A stretch of DNA of 64,000 nt, taken from assembly GCF_039822625.1 (NCBI RefSeq), contig NZ_JBDLLG010000019.1, positions 43,502 through 107,501 of the forward strand, in the 5' to 3' direction. The notes under the pieces were generated by a model. That model worked only from the letters and a program-made list of their open reading frames with translations. It made no database searches and was not told the origin of the DNA. The DNA comes from Marinimicrobium locisalis (lineage in GTDB: Bacteria > Pseudomonadota > Gammaproteobacteria > Pseudomonadales > Cellvibrionaceae). This document shows positions 18,288 through 26,794 of the stretch, piece after piece. Both the position numbers and the translations under genes were made by a program. The first letter of the stretch is position 1. Each line of letters starts with the position of its first letter.

Positions 18288-18398
18288 GGTCCGGGAGCCG
18301 GTGCATGGTTCCAAGACCGTGAGCCGCGGGACACGCGCTCTCGAGCTACAGGGATGTATTTACTGCGTGTCTTGGAACCATGCACCGGCTCCCGGACC
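18288..18398 (+). repeat. Intergenic palindromic repeat, copy B (30-bp perfect inverted arms)
   Basis: A perfect 30-bp inverted repeat (18288-18317 and 18369-18398, including GGTCCGGGAGCC and TGCATGGTTCCAAGAC) encloses 51 bases. The loop carries CTACAGGGATGTATTTAC, close on the reverse strand to the GTGAATACATCCCTGTAG part of copy C. Transcribed, it would fold into an extremely stable hairpin 80 bases before dapC. The stretch 18146-18287 holds a further imperfect palindrome around 18178-18215 (GGGTGCGG ... CCACCC) but no gene. Confidence 0.75.
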
Positions 18399-18478
18399 GG
18401 ACGCGAAGCAACCACCAAATCGGACCGGGCTTTCACAAACCACACAACTTAACCAGCAACCAAAGAACCAAAACACCA

Positions 18479-19678
18479 ATGAACCCAGACCTGAACCAAC
18501 TCCACCCCTACCCGTTCGAAAAACTGGCCCAACTCAAAGCCGGCATCGAACCGCCGGCCGAGCTGGCTCATATTGCCCTCTCCATCGGCGAACCCAAACA
18601 CGAACCGCCGCAGTTCGTGCTGGAAACCCTGAGCCAAAGCCTCAGCCGCGTCTCCAACTACCCGGCCACCAAAGGCCTGCCCGAGCTGCGAGAAGCCATC
18701 GCGCGGTGGGCCACCCAACGGTTTCAACTGTCCGAAAACGAACTGGACCCGGAAACCCAAGTCCTGCCCGTGAATGGCACGCGGGAGGCGCTGTTTGCGT
18801 TTGCCCAGGCGACCGTCGATCGCACGGCAAAAAACCCTCTGGTGGTCAGTCCCAATCCGTTTTACCAGATCTACGAAGGTGCCGCCCTGCTGGCGGGGGC
18901 AAACACGGCTTTCTTAAACTGCACCGCCGAGAATGGTTTTATTCCCAACTTTTCCGAAGTAGACCCCTCGGTTTGGCAAGATTGCCAGTTGTTATACCTC
19001 TGCTCCCCCGGCAACCCCACCGGCGCCGTGCTGACTCTGGAGCACTGGCGGGTATTGTTGGAGCTGGCGGACCGGTATGATTTTGTGATCGCCTCGGATG
19101 AGTGTTATTCGGAGTTGTATTTCGATGAAGCGGCGCCGCCCATCGGGTTGCTCCAGGCGTGCAGGGCGTTGGGGCGGGATGATTTCAGCCGTTGCGTGGT
19201 CTTCCACAGCCTTTCCAAACGCTCGAACCTACCGGGCTTGCGCTCGGGTTTTGTGGCGGGGGATGCGGCTGTGTTGGCGGATTTTTTGCGCTACCGGACT
19301 TACCATGGTTGTGCGATGCCGGTTCCCTCGCAGTTGGCGAGTATTGCGGCCTGGGGGGATGAGGTTCATGTTCGGGCGAACCGGACGCTGTATCGGCAGA
19401 AGTTTGATGCGGTGTTGAAGATTCTGGACGGTTGTCTGGAGGTGGAGAAGCCGGAGGCGGGTTTTTATCTTTGGCCGCGTACGCCCTTGGATAGTGAGAG
19501 TTTTGCCCGAGAACTTTTCGCCCAGCAGAACATCACAGTGCTACCGGGCAATTACCTCGCCCGCCCCACTGACGCCGGCAACCCAGGGGACCACTACGTC
19601 CGGATGGCCCTTGTGGCCTCTCTCGAAGAATGTATCGAGGCGGCTAAGCGTATCAAGTTGTTTATGGAACAGTTTTGA
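18479..19678 (+). CDS. dapC: Succinyldiaminopimelate aminotransferase
   Basis: DapC is a PLP enzyme of the lysine/diaminopimelate pathway that aminates N-succinyl-2-amino-6-ketopimelate. The 399-residue protein is a class I aminotransferase with GTREALFAFAQA, SPNPFYQIYEGAA, LCSPGNPTGAVL, ASDECYSELYF and the PLP-lysine site HSLSKRSNLPGLRSGF. The ATG at 18479 starts MNPDLNQLHPYPFEKL, the expected N-terminus. In Pseudomonas the order glnD-dapC is the same, and this supports the assignment over other class I enzymes. It is separated from glnD by repeat copies A and B. Confidence 0.9.
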   Translation: MNPDLNQLHPYPFEKLAQLKAGIEPPAELAHIALSIGEPKHEPPQFVLETLSQSLSRVSNYPATKGLPELREAIARWATQRFQLSENELDPETQVLPVNGTREALFAFAQATVDRTAKNPLVVSPNPFYQIYEGAALLAGANTAFLNCTAENGFIPNFSEVDPSVWQDCQLLYLCSPGNPTGAVLTLEHWRVLLELADRYDFVIASDECYSELYFDEAAPPIGLLQACRALGRDDFSRCVVFHSLSKRSNLPGLRSGFVAGDAAVLADFLRYRTYHGCAMPVPSQLASIAAWGDEVHVRANRTLYRQKFDAVLKILDGCLEVEKPEAGFYLWPRTPLDSESFARELFAQQNITVLPGNYLARPTDAGNPGDHYVRMALVASLEECIEAAKRIKLFMEQF

Positions 19679-19728
19679 AGAACGTCGCTAGCGGAAAGTC
19701 CGGTGTCTCTGGCGGGAACCCTCATCAA

Positions 19729-19815
19729 AGACCCGCCGTGAATACATCCCTGTAGGCTTCTCATCGGCATCCATGGACGGGTTCACGGCGGGTCTCCAAC
19801 TGGTATTCCCTCCTC
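19729..19815 (+). repeat. Intergenic palindromic repeat, copy C
   Basis: A 14-bp perfect inverted repeat (AGACCCGCCGTGAA at 19729-19742, TTCACGGCGGGTCT at 19782-19795) encloses the family core with TACATCCCTGTAGGCTTCTC and ATCGGCATCCATG. The outer right flank (CCAACTGGTATTCCCTCC to 19815) matches, on the reverse strand, the left flank of copy A. It lies 50 bases after dapC and 75 bases before nth. Confidence 0.7.
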
Positions 19816-19889
19816 AGCTCGCCGGACTCAACACTGGCACAAAACCAAACATCGAAGCTTAAAAGACCTTCAAAGACAAGTACCAACCC

Positions 19890-20561
19890 ATGACCGAACC
19901 AAAAAACCTCAAAAAATCCGAAAGAGTCCAATTCATCCTCAACCGACTCCAGGAACTCTACCCCGAGCCCCCAATACCACTGGACCACAAAGACCCCTAC
20001 ACCCTACTCGTCGCCGTACTACTCTCCGCCCAATGCACCGACCAACGGGTCAACCAAGTCACCCCACACCTGTGGAAACTCGCCGACAACCCACATGACA
20101 TGGCCAAGGTCCCCGTCGAAGACATCCAGGCCGTCATTCGGCCCTGCGGCCTCTCGCCCCAAAAAGCCAAAGCCATCTCCAAGTTGTCACAGATCCTCAT
20201 CGACGACTACCACGGCGAAGTCCCCAACGACATCAACGAACTGGAAAAACTCCCCGGAGTGGGCCACAAAACCGCCAGCGTCGTCATGAGCCAAGCCTTC
20301 GGCGAGCCCGCCTTCCCGGTTGACACCCATATCCACCGTTTAGCCCAGCGCTGGGGACTGACTAACGGCAAAAACGTCGCCCAGACCGAAAAAGACCTCA
20401 AGCGGCTCTTTCCCAAATCCGCGTGGAACGCCCTGCACCTGCAAATTATCTACTACGGCAGGGAACACTGTTCCGCACGACGCTGCGATGGTACCGTATG
20501 CGACATCTGCCGCACTTGCTACCCGGCCAGAGTACGCCCCAAGCAAGTCCGTAAGGCCTAA
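19890..20561 (+). CDS. nth: Endonuclease III (DNA glycosylase/AP lyase)
   Basis: Nth removes oxidised pyrimidines and nicks abasic sites in base-excision repair. The helix-hairpin-helix LPGVGHKTASVV carries the catalytic Lys, and VDTHIHRLAQRWGL carries the catalytic Asp. At the C-terminus the cluster loop reads EHCSARRCDGTVCDICRTC. This does not fit the canonical C-X6-C-X2-C-X5-C of the E. coli 4Fe-4S enzyme; it is instead C-X4-C-X4-C-X2-C-X2-C. It is 223 residues. It is not linked to the rsx/rnf genes as in many relatives. Confidence 0.93.
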   Translation: MTEPKNLKKSERVQFILNRLQELYPEPPIPLDHKDPYTLLVAVLLSAQCTDQRVNQVTPHLWKLADNPHDMAKVPVEDIQAVIRPCGLSPQKAKAISKLSQILIDDYHGEVPNDINELEKLPGVGHKTASVVMSQAFGEPAFPVDTHIHRLAQRWGLTNGKNVAQTEKDLKRLFPKSAWNALHLQIIYYGREHCSARRCDGTVCDICRTCYPARVRPKQVRKA

Positions 20562-20626
20562 ACAGTGAATAAAACGTAAGCACTGAATACTGTTAACGTC
20601 ACCCAAAGGATCAGGACCCTAGCCCA

Positions 20627-21013
20627 ATGATTGCCCTGCTCAAGCACCTGCACATGACCTTCGCCTTGCTGTCCTTTCTCGGTTTTTTCCTGCGAGGAGT
20701 CTGGATGATGACCGGCTCACCTCTGCTAAGGCGCAAACCCGTCAAGGTGGTGCCCCACATTAACGACACTCTGCTCCTGGTCACCGCCATTGCCCTGGCC
20801 GTTCTCATCGGCTATTCCCCCCTGCAGCACGGCTGGCTGCTCACCAAGATTGTGGCGCTGTTTGTCTATATTGGTTTGGGAGTCCTGGCCTTTCGTCACC
20901 CGAAGCGACCGGTGCGTATTGGCGCCTGGTTGGCGGCATTAATCGTGTTTCTTTACATCGTCAGTGTGGCTTTTAGCAAAGATCCGCTGGGTTTCCTTTA
21001 CTTAATCAACTAA
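20627..21013 (+). CDS. SirB2 family integral membrane protein
   Basis: A 128-residue protein with four predicted membrane segments. The pattern KHLHMTFALLSFLGFFLRG ... PHINDTLLLVTAIAL is typical of the SirB2 family, named after a Salmonella invasion-gene region but of unknown biochemical function and widespread in gammaproteobacteria. It is read in the same direction as nth and the following flippase-like gene, 13 bases before the latter. Confidence 0.8.
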   Translation: MIALLKHLHMTFALLSFLGFFLRGVWMMTGSPLLRRKPVKVVPHINDTLLLVTAIALAVLIGYSPLQHGWLLTKIVALFVYIGLGVLAFRHPKRPVRIGAWLAALIVFLYIVSVAFSKDPLGFLYLIN

Positions 21014-21026
21014 CGAGCACTATACC

Positions 21027-22085
21027 TTGGCCCAAACCACGCCCAACTCATCGAAAAGGCTGATTCTGTTTGGCATCCTCTTTGTGGTGCTGACCATCGC
21101 CGGGCTCTACTCGGTCTACGGTCAGTTCGCCGGCCGGGAAGTGAAGTTTGACACCCGTCTTGTGCAGCCTTGGGTTTTACTGGCTTTGGCCGCGTTACTC
21201 GCGGTTTATTACATTTCCGACGCCTTGCGGTTGGGCTACACATTACAAGCTCTGGGGCACCGCCTGCCTTTTCGGAAACTTCTGTCGCTGGTGTTCATCA
21301 ATCTGTTTTTCTCCAACATCACGCCCATGGCCACCGGCGGAGGGTTTGCCCAGATTTGGTTTCTCCAACGCGAGGGCATTCCGATCGGACACGCAACGGC
21401 GGCCACTACCATGCGCACGCTGCTGGCCGTGGCGTTTATTTTTTCTCTGACCCCTGTGGCACTGATTGCGCTGCCCATGTTCAACGGTGACTGGTTGCCG
21501 GCCGACATTGGCGTGGCACTGGCCTTGTTTATTACCGGCTACCTGGGGTTTTTCACCATAGTGATTTTCCGAACCCGGTGGCTAATTGCCCCTTTGAGCC
21601 ATTTACTACGCTGCCTGCACCGCTGGCACCTTCTCAGCGACCGGCGGCATCAGCGCTGGCAATACAAGGCGCGCCGAGAAATGCTCCGGTTCTCCCAGGC
21701 TTTTGGGGAATACTGGTCGGGGAGCCACTGGGCCGTTTTCCTTTCCGTGTTTTTTACGGCGGTTTTCCTGTTGAGCCTGTTCAGCTTTCCCGCCCTGTTG
21801 CTGCTCGCGCTCGACTACTCTGTCAATTATCTCACCACCGTCGCTTTACTCCTGATAACCACCTTCATCATGTACTTTTCTCCCACCCCGGGAGCCTCCG
21901 GTATTTCTGAAGGCGTGTTTGGACACTTTTTCCGAAACCTGGTCAGTGGCCCCCATCTTCTATTGGTGACTGTGGCCTGGCGCCTATTGACCATTTACCT
22001 GGGTATGTTGATTGGATTGATCATCTTCCGCCGCACTTTGGCCCGGGAGTTGTTGGCTCAACGGCCGAAAGGAAAAGTGCAATGA
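21027..22085 (+). CDS. Lysylphosphatidylglycerol synthase-TM / flippase-like membrane protein
   Basis: This 352-residue protein has about eight membrane segments. It is in the UPF0104/YbhN group, related to the flippase part of MprF. Conserved features seen are FINLFFSNITPMATGGGFAQIWFLQREG and, near the C-terminus, YFSPTPGASGISEGVFGHFF. Members are thought to move or help synthesise modified lipids. The start is a TTG at 21027; no ATG is suitably placed. Its stop overlaps the next gene's start (ATGA). That gene is a glycosyltransferase fusion, so a role in handling a glycosylated lipid is a reasonable inference. Confidence 0.82.
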   Translation: MAQTTPNSSKRLILFGILFVVLTIAGLYSVYGQFAGREVKFDTRLVQPWVLLALAALLAVYYISDALRLGYTLQALGHRLPFRKLLSLVFINLFFSNITPMATGGGFAQIWFLQREGIPIGHATAATTMRTLLAVAFIFSLTPVALIALPMFNGDWLPADIGVALALFITGYLGFFTIVIFRTRWLIAPLSHLLRCLHRWHLLSDRRHQRWQYKARREMLRFSQAFGEYWSGSHWAVFLSVFFTAVFLLSLFSFPALLLLALDYSVNYLTTVALLLITTFIMYFSPTPGASGISEGVFGHFFRNLVSGPHLLLVTVAWRLLTIYLGMLIGLIIFRRTLARELLAQRPKGKVQ

Positions 22086-24313
22086 CTCGTCCCTCCTTAC
22101 TCAAATGGCTTTTTTACCTGAACCTGCTGATCATCGCCTTCCTGGTGGGCTATAAGCTGTACCTGAACGTCTCCAGCCCGGAATTCACCAGCGTCCATGT
22201 CGAACAGCTAAACCAATTGCAGCGGCGCATTGAGGACCCCGAGAGATATCAGTTTGCCGTAGTCGGCAATATCAACAACTCGGTGGGCGTGTTCGAAAAG
22301 CGCATCATCCCGGAGCTCAATCAATCCGGGGTGGACTTCCTGGTCTCCGCCGGCAATGCCCTCAGCAGCGGGGGAGAAGACAAATACCGGGCTCTCTATG
22401 GTTCACTGAGCCACTTGGACATGCCCTTTCTCCTGACCTTTGGGGAGAAGGAGTACGAGGACTTTGGCAGCTTTCGTTTCTATGAACATTTTGGCCCTTA
22501 TTTTTACAATTTCAGCCTTGGACAAAGTCAGTTCGTTTTTCTCGACAGCACCGGCAAAACACCCTGGCGCTGGCAAATAGAGTGGTTGAAGGGGGTATTA
22601 AGTGAAACCCGAACCGGGCCGGTCTTTCTGTTTATCAACCACCCCCTGAAACACATCGACCATGACCTGCTGTTTGAACGCAAAGATCACTACCTCCCCG
22701 ATTCCCCTTTTCGGGATGCGCTGCTGAAGCTGATCGATAGGCACAACGTGACCGCAGTGTTTTCCGCCAACTTGCCGGTTTTCTCCCGACAGCTTGAGGA
22801 AGACACCCTGTTTATTACCACCGGCGGCGCCGGAGGCCTGGTTCTGAACGACGACACCAGCTTTTACCACTACGTGAAAGTCACCGTGAACGGCGATCAG
22901 GTACAGACGGAGCTTGAACCCCTGGAGGTGGGCCAACATCCAGTGAAACGAACACTGGAGAGCCTTTGGTCCTTCATCTATTCCCTCTTCTATGTAGGTT
23001 ACATCAACTTTATCCTGCTGGTATGCCTTTTCATGGCGTTGGGCATAAAGCTGTACCAAAAAGTGTTCGTGGGACGGGATTATTACCCCAACTTCGACCT
23101 GGACCCCACCCCCTGGGAGAACCAGCCATTGAAGGTGGCGATGTTCACCAACAATTACCTGCCCTTCATCGGCGGCGTACCACTGTCCATCGAGCGCTTG
23201 CGCCGGGGGCTGCAGGCGCTCAAGGATAACGTTCTAATCGTCGCGCCCCGCTACAAAGACCAGGACCCCGAAGAGCAACAGGTGCTTCGGGTCCCCTCGC
23301 TCTTCGCCATGGGCAAGCGTAGAGAGTTCCGCCTGGCCAATGTGTTTCTCCCCCGTACCCACCGGCAGGTCAAGAACTACGGTCCTGACATTATTCACTT
23401 GCACCACCCCATCTGGATGGGCTCGCTTGGGCTCTGGATCGCCCACCGCCTGCGGGTACCGGCGGTTTATACGTATCACACCCGGCTGGAGCACTACGCG
23501 CACTTCGTGCCCCTGCCTGGCGCGCTGTTCCGCAACTTGATCTCTCACGCCTTGATCAAGCATTTTGCCAACCGTTGCAGCGGCGTCATCGTGCCGACCA
23601 ATTCGGCGGAGGATTACCTGCGGATGATCGGGGTAAAGACCTCCATCTTTGTCCAGCCCACCGGCATTGACTACGAGCGTTTCCAGGACCTCGACCCCGC
23701 CCGCCTGGAAGAGCGGCGAGAGCATTTTGGCCTGAATGGGAAGCGAGTCCTGGTCAGCGTCTCCCGCCTGTCCACAGAGAAGAACATCGACTTCCTGCTC
23801 GATGCCATGGCGCAGCTGAAGGCAAGAGAGGCGTCTCCCTTCCGTTTGCTGATCATCGGCGACGGCCATGAGCGCCACCGTCTGCAGCAACGCATTGAAA
23901 ACGAAGAGCTGAGTGACTGCGTCACGCTGGCAGGTGCCGTTCCCCCGGAGGAAATGCCGCTTTACTACCGTCTGGGTGACCTGTTTGTATTCGCCTCCAA
24001 GTCTGAAACCCAGGGGATGGTGATTCTGGAAGCGATGGCGGCGGAAATGCCGGTGGTGGCCGTGCGCTCCAGCGGTATCGATGATGTCATCGTTGAGGGG
24101 GAAAATGGCTATAAGACACCGGAGAACCTGGATGTCTGGTGCCGGCAGGTGTTGAAGTTACTGGAGGACGAAAATCACCGGAAAGCCCTGGCTAAACAAG
24201 CACACCAATTTGCCAGGCACCATTCCACAGAGGCCTTTGCCCAGAATGTCCATCGGATATACAGCTGGCTTTTGGCGGCTCACTATCAAGAAGACGATTC
24301 CGAGCATTGGTAG
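22082..24313 (+). CDS. Fusion of degenerate metallophosphoesterase-like domain and GT4 glycosyltransferase
   Basis: 743 residues in two parts. Residues about 8-28 form a membrane anchor. Residues about 55-285 resemble a calcineurin-like phosphoesterase, but the metal-ligand motifs are altered: VVGNINNS where GDxH is expected, SAGNALSSGGE where GDxxD is expected, and TFGEKEYE where GNHD is expected. Only NHPLKH looks intact. A second membrane segment (about 298-322) is followed by a complete GT-B glycosyltransferase: NNYLPFIGGVPLSIERLRRGL, HLHHPIWMG, YTYHTRLEHY, VSRLSTEKNIDFLLDAM, and the donor-binding SKSETQGMVILEAMA. The GT part looks like enzymes that glucosylate diacylglycerol. It is translationally coupled to the flippase-like gene. 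Confidence 0.8.
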   Translation: MTRPSLLKWLFYLNLLIIAFLVGYKLYLNVSSPEFTSVHVEQLNQLQRRIEDPERYQFAVVGNINNSVGVFEKRIIPELNQSGVDFLVSAGNALSSGGEDKYRALYGSLSHLDMPFLLTFGEKEYEDFGSFRFYEHFGPYFYNFSLGQSQFVFLDSTGKTPWRWQIEWLKGVLSETRTGPVFLFINHPLKHIDHDLLFERKDHYLPDSPFRDALLKLIDRHNVTAVFSANLPVFSRQLEEDTLFITTGGAGGLVLNDDTSFYHYVKVTVNGDQVQTELEPLEVGQHPVKRTLESLWSFIYSLFYVGYINFILLVCLFMALGIKLYQKVFVGRDYYPNFDLDPTPWENQPLKVAMFTNNYLPFIGGVPLSIERLRRGLQALKDNVLIVAPRYKDQDPEEQQVLRVPSLFAMGKRREFRLANVFLPRTHRQVKNYGPDIIHLHHPIWMGSLGLWIAHRLRVPAVYTYHTRLEHYAHFVPLPGALFRNLISHALIKHFANRCSGVIVPTNSAEDYLRMIGVKTSIFVQPTGIDYERFQDLDPARLEERREHFGLNGKRVLVSVSRLSTEKNIDFLLDAMAQLKAREASPFRLLIIGDGHERHRLQQRIENEELSDCVTLAGAVPPEEMPLYYRLGDLFVFASKSETQGMVILEAMAAEMPVVAVRSSGIDDVIVEGENGYKTPENLDVWCRQVLKLLEDENHRKALAKQAHQFARHHSTEAFAQNVHRIYSWLLAAHYQEDDSEHW

Positions 24314-24475
24314 CTTTTGGCGCCTTTCACACAAAAGCCTTATAAGAATCCGAAAGTTAGATCTTTTTATAATAAAGGGCATTAGTGTGGCGGTGGATTG
24401 TTGACCCTGGCACCCAAATAATTTATATGTATAACCAAGAAGTCAAAAAATCCATAACAACCAACTGGCGCAGCT

Positions 24476-24997
24476 ATGAAAAAGTTATTCTTACTACTCG
24501 GTTTGATCGCCTGTTTTCCCGCGACCGCTTGCGATGAAGACTGCAAGCGTGAAAAGGCGATGGCGGAAAACGACGTCAAGTTCCCCAGTTACCTCACCGC
24601 AAGTTATTGCCAGGATACCAGTGTGACCTTTTTGCTGCGGGCTCGTGAGAGTTTGCAGGAATACCGGGACAGCCAGCTTAAGACCGGCCACAAAGGCGGA
24701 CTGCGTAACATCAGCCGGTTCCTGAAACAGCGTAAAGAATGGCTGCAGGAATGTGACCGTTACCTAGCGATGACCGACCAAGGTCGAATCTTCCGCAATG
24801 AGACGACCACGGCAACCATTATGGCCTCCATTGACGCCACCATTAAGGAGCTCGATCGCCTAGTGGCCAGCGGCAGCGGCATCTACGTACCGGAGTCGCA
24901 AGCCGAGATGGCCGGACAGCGACTGGATCAGATGTTTATTGCCGTGGACACCCACAGAACCGACCTGCAGCTGCGAGGCCAGTTGGTCATCCGCTAG
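24476..24997 (+). CDS. Small secreted protein of unknown function
   Basis: 173 residues with a signal peptide (MKKLFLLLGLIACFPATACDED, likely cut near ATA-CDE). It is mostly helical, with cysteines at CDEDCK, YCQD and QECD that could pair in the periplasm. No family recognised. TATAAT at 24368-24373 might be part of a promoter, but no good -35 is visible. Its 3' end overlaps the convergent next gene by 11 bases. Confidence 0.7.
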   Translation: MKKLFLLLGLIACFPATACDEDCKREKAMAENDVKFPSYLTASYCQDTSVTFLLRARESLQEYRDSQLKTGHKGGLRNISRFLKQRKEWLQECDRYLAMTDQGRIFRNETTTATIMASIDATIKELDRLVASGSGIYVPESQAEMAGQRLDQMFIAVDTHRTDLQLRGQLVIR

Positions 24998-25331
24998 TAG
25001 GCTTCTTCAGAGACAGCTTAGCCCTTGCCGGGCGGTCCTTACGCTGCTCGGCAAATAATCGGGCCCTTTCCTCGGCCTGCTTCGCCCGGCGATTAACGGT
25101 TGGGCGAACCGACGTTACTCGGCCCCGACCCGCCGCGGACGCCAGCGCCGTCATTCCCGACCGCAACAAACGCGCCTGCTCGGCAAAGCTCATCCCGGGG
25201 GGATAGTTGGCCGGAGAGACGCCGGTGGGGTTGCGAACATCTCCTTCCACTTCCAGGCGGAAACCGCACGAATGCTGGGCCCGACCCCGGCCGACATCAA
25301 TGTCCCAATCATCAAAGTCCAAAGAGTCCAT
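24987..25331 (-). CDS. Conserved-looking hypothetical protein
   Basis: 114 residues from ATG 25331 (MDSLDFDDWDIDVGRGRA), with AGGAG 11 bases upstream. The frame continues to 25451, but that part overlaps trhO. The protein has an acidic N-terminus, a central NPTGVSPANYPPGMSFAEQA and a basic C-terminus (KLSLKKPTSG). No known domain seen. Its start lies 35 bases downstream of the trhO stop, so both may be on one transcript. Confidence 0.6.
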   Translation of the reverse strand: MDSLDFDDWDIDVGRGRAQHSCGFRLEVEGDVRNPTGVSPANYPPGMSFAEQARLLRSGMTALASAAGRGRVTSVRPTVNRRAKQAEERARLFAEQRKDRPARAKLSLKKPTSG

Positions 25332-25365
25332 GATCCTGATCTCCTGAGGGTGCTCCCTCTCAATG

Positions 25366-26313
25366 TCATAACGATTTGGCAGCCGCGCGACGCTGACGCG
25401 CCGGCGGCTCGGCGCCAATATGCACCTCGTTTCGTTGACGCGCCAATTCAATCTGCTTTTGGCGCTCAGCGAAGCGGGCTTTCTGGTCCTGAGTAAGACT
25501 ATGGTAGCACTTGGGGCAGCTAACGCCCTTCATATACAACGCCGAGGCTTTATCTTCCTCGGTAATCGGGTGCCGACAACCGTGACACTGGTCGTAGGAC
25601 CCAGGCTCTAGATTGTGGTTCACCGCCACGCGATTGTCGAACACAAAACACTCGCCCCGCCAGAGGCTTTGCTCGGAAGGCACCTCTTCCAGGTACTTGA
25701 GAATACCGCCCTGCAGATGGTATACCTCCTCAAAACCCTGCTCTCTCATGTAGGCGGTCGCTTTTTCACAGCGAATACCGCCGGTACAGAACATGGCCAC
25801 TTTTTTGTGTTTGCCGGGGTCGAGGTTTTGGTGGACGTAGTCGGGAAACTCTCTGAAGGTTTCCGTGGCCGGGTCCAAGGCCCGCTCAAAACTCCCGATG
25901 GCGTACTCATAATGGTTGCGGGTATCCACCACCACCACCTCGGGGTCGCTAATCAGGCGGTTCCAGTCTTTGGGCGCCACATAAGTCCCCACGGTATGGC
26001 GCGGATCGATTCCTTCCACGCCCATGGTGACAATTTCCTTCTTCAGTTTGACCTTCATGCGGTAGAACGGCTGCTCGTCCGAGGGGGACTCTTTGTGCTC
26101 CAGATCCGCCATCCGCTGGTCAGCCCGCAGATACGCCAGGAGGCCGTCAATGCCTTCGCGGGAGCCGGCCACAGTGCCGTTAATGCCCTCGTGAGCCAGC
26201 AGCAAGGTGCCCTTGAGGCCCAACTCGACACATTTGTCCCTGAGCGGACCGCTAATCTCTTGGTAATCCGGCAGAGAAACAAACTTATACAGGGCGGCAA
26301 CAACAACACTCAT
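25366..26313 (-). CDS. trhO: tRNA uridine(34) hydroxylase TrhO
   Basis: TrhO makes 5-hydroxyuridine at the wobble base of tRNA, with O2. The 315-residue protein has an N-terminal ferredoxin-like domain (AHEGINGTVAGS) and a rhodanese domain with the active Cys in FCTGGIRCEKATAYM. A zinc-binding C-terminus follows (CHGCRHPITEEDK ... GVSCPKCYH, two CxxC pairs). The basic tail RRAAAKSL ends it. Long known as YceA. bolA is upstream on the same strand. Confidence 0.93.
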   Translation of the reverse strand: MSVVVAALYKFVSLPDYQEISGPLRDKCVELGLKGTLLLAHEGINGTVAGSREGIDGLLAYLRADQRMADLEHKESPSDEQPFYRMKVKLKKEIVTMGVEGIDPRHTVGTYVAPKDWNRLISDPEVVVVDTRNHYEYAIGSFERALDPATETFREFPDYVHQNLDPGKHKKVAMFCTGGIRCEKATAYMREQGFEEVYHLQGGILKYLEEVPSEQSLWRGECFVFDNRVAVNHNLEPGSYDQCHGCRHPITEEDKASALYMKGVSCPKCYHSLTQDQKARFAERQKQIELARQRNEVHIGAEPPARQRRAAAKSL

Positions 26314-26383
26314 AGAACGACGACTACCTCAACAAGAGCGGAAAAGCGCGTATTATAAACGCTTAATTTTTGTACAGCCACCG

Positions 26384-26707
26384 TCAATTTGTCTCTTCTT
26401 GCCCACCGCCCATGCAGGCCGGTGAACCGGGAACGTTTTGCGGCCCCGTCCACTCCTCAGGGCTGTAGGTATGCAGGGCCAAGGCATGCACCTGCCCGGC
26501 CAACTCCTCCGAGAGGGCCCCGTAGACGGCCTGGTGGCGCTGAACTTGCCGTTTACCGGTAAACACCTCACTGACCAACACCACTTTGAAGTGGCTCTCG
26601 GAACCGGGAGGGACGTTGTGCTGGTGGCTTTCGTTGTGCACCTCAAGATGGCTAGGCTCAAAGGTTTCGGTCAACTTGTGGGTAATTGAGGCTTCAGTCG
26701 GTTTCAT
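26384..26707 (-). CDS. bolA: BolA family protein
   Basis: BolA proteins bind monothiol glutaredoxins with an iron-sulfur cluster and affect cell shape and stress gene control. The 107-residue protein has the family core KVVLVSEVFTGKRQVQRHQAVY and the signature HALALHTYSPEEW. The start at 26707 has GGAG seven bases upstream. The C-terminal extension GSPACMGGGQEETN is not part of the core fold. Confidence 0.9.
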   Translation of the reverse strand: MKPTEASITHKLTETFEPSHLEVHNESHQHNVPPGSESHFKVVLVSEVFTGKRQVQRHQAVYGALSEELAGQVHALALHTYSPEEWTGPQNVPGSPACMGGGQEETN

Positions 26708-26794
26708 TACATCACTCCAAAAAACTGTCGGCATTTTACTCATAGCAGTCTACACTGTGTGGACCTAGCGCAAAAAAATGAACATTGGCACCCT

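Noticed and set aside
24368..24373. TATAAT as promoter of the secreted-protein gene
   Set aside because: No -35 at a fitting distance and over 100 bases from the ATG; noted only in the gene entry.
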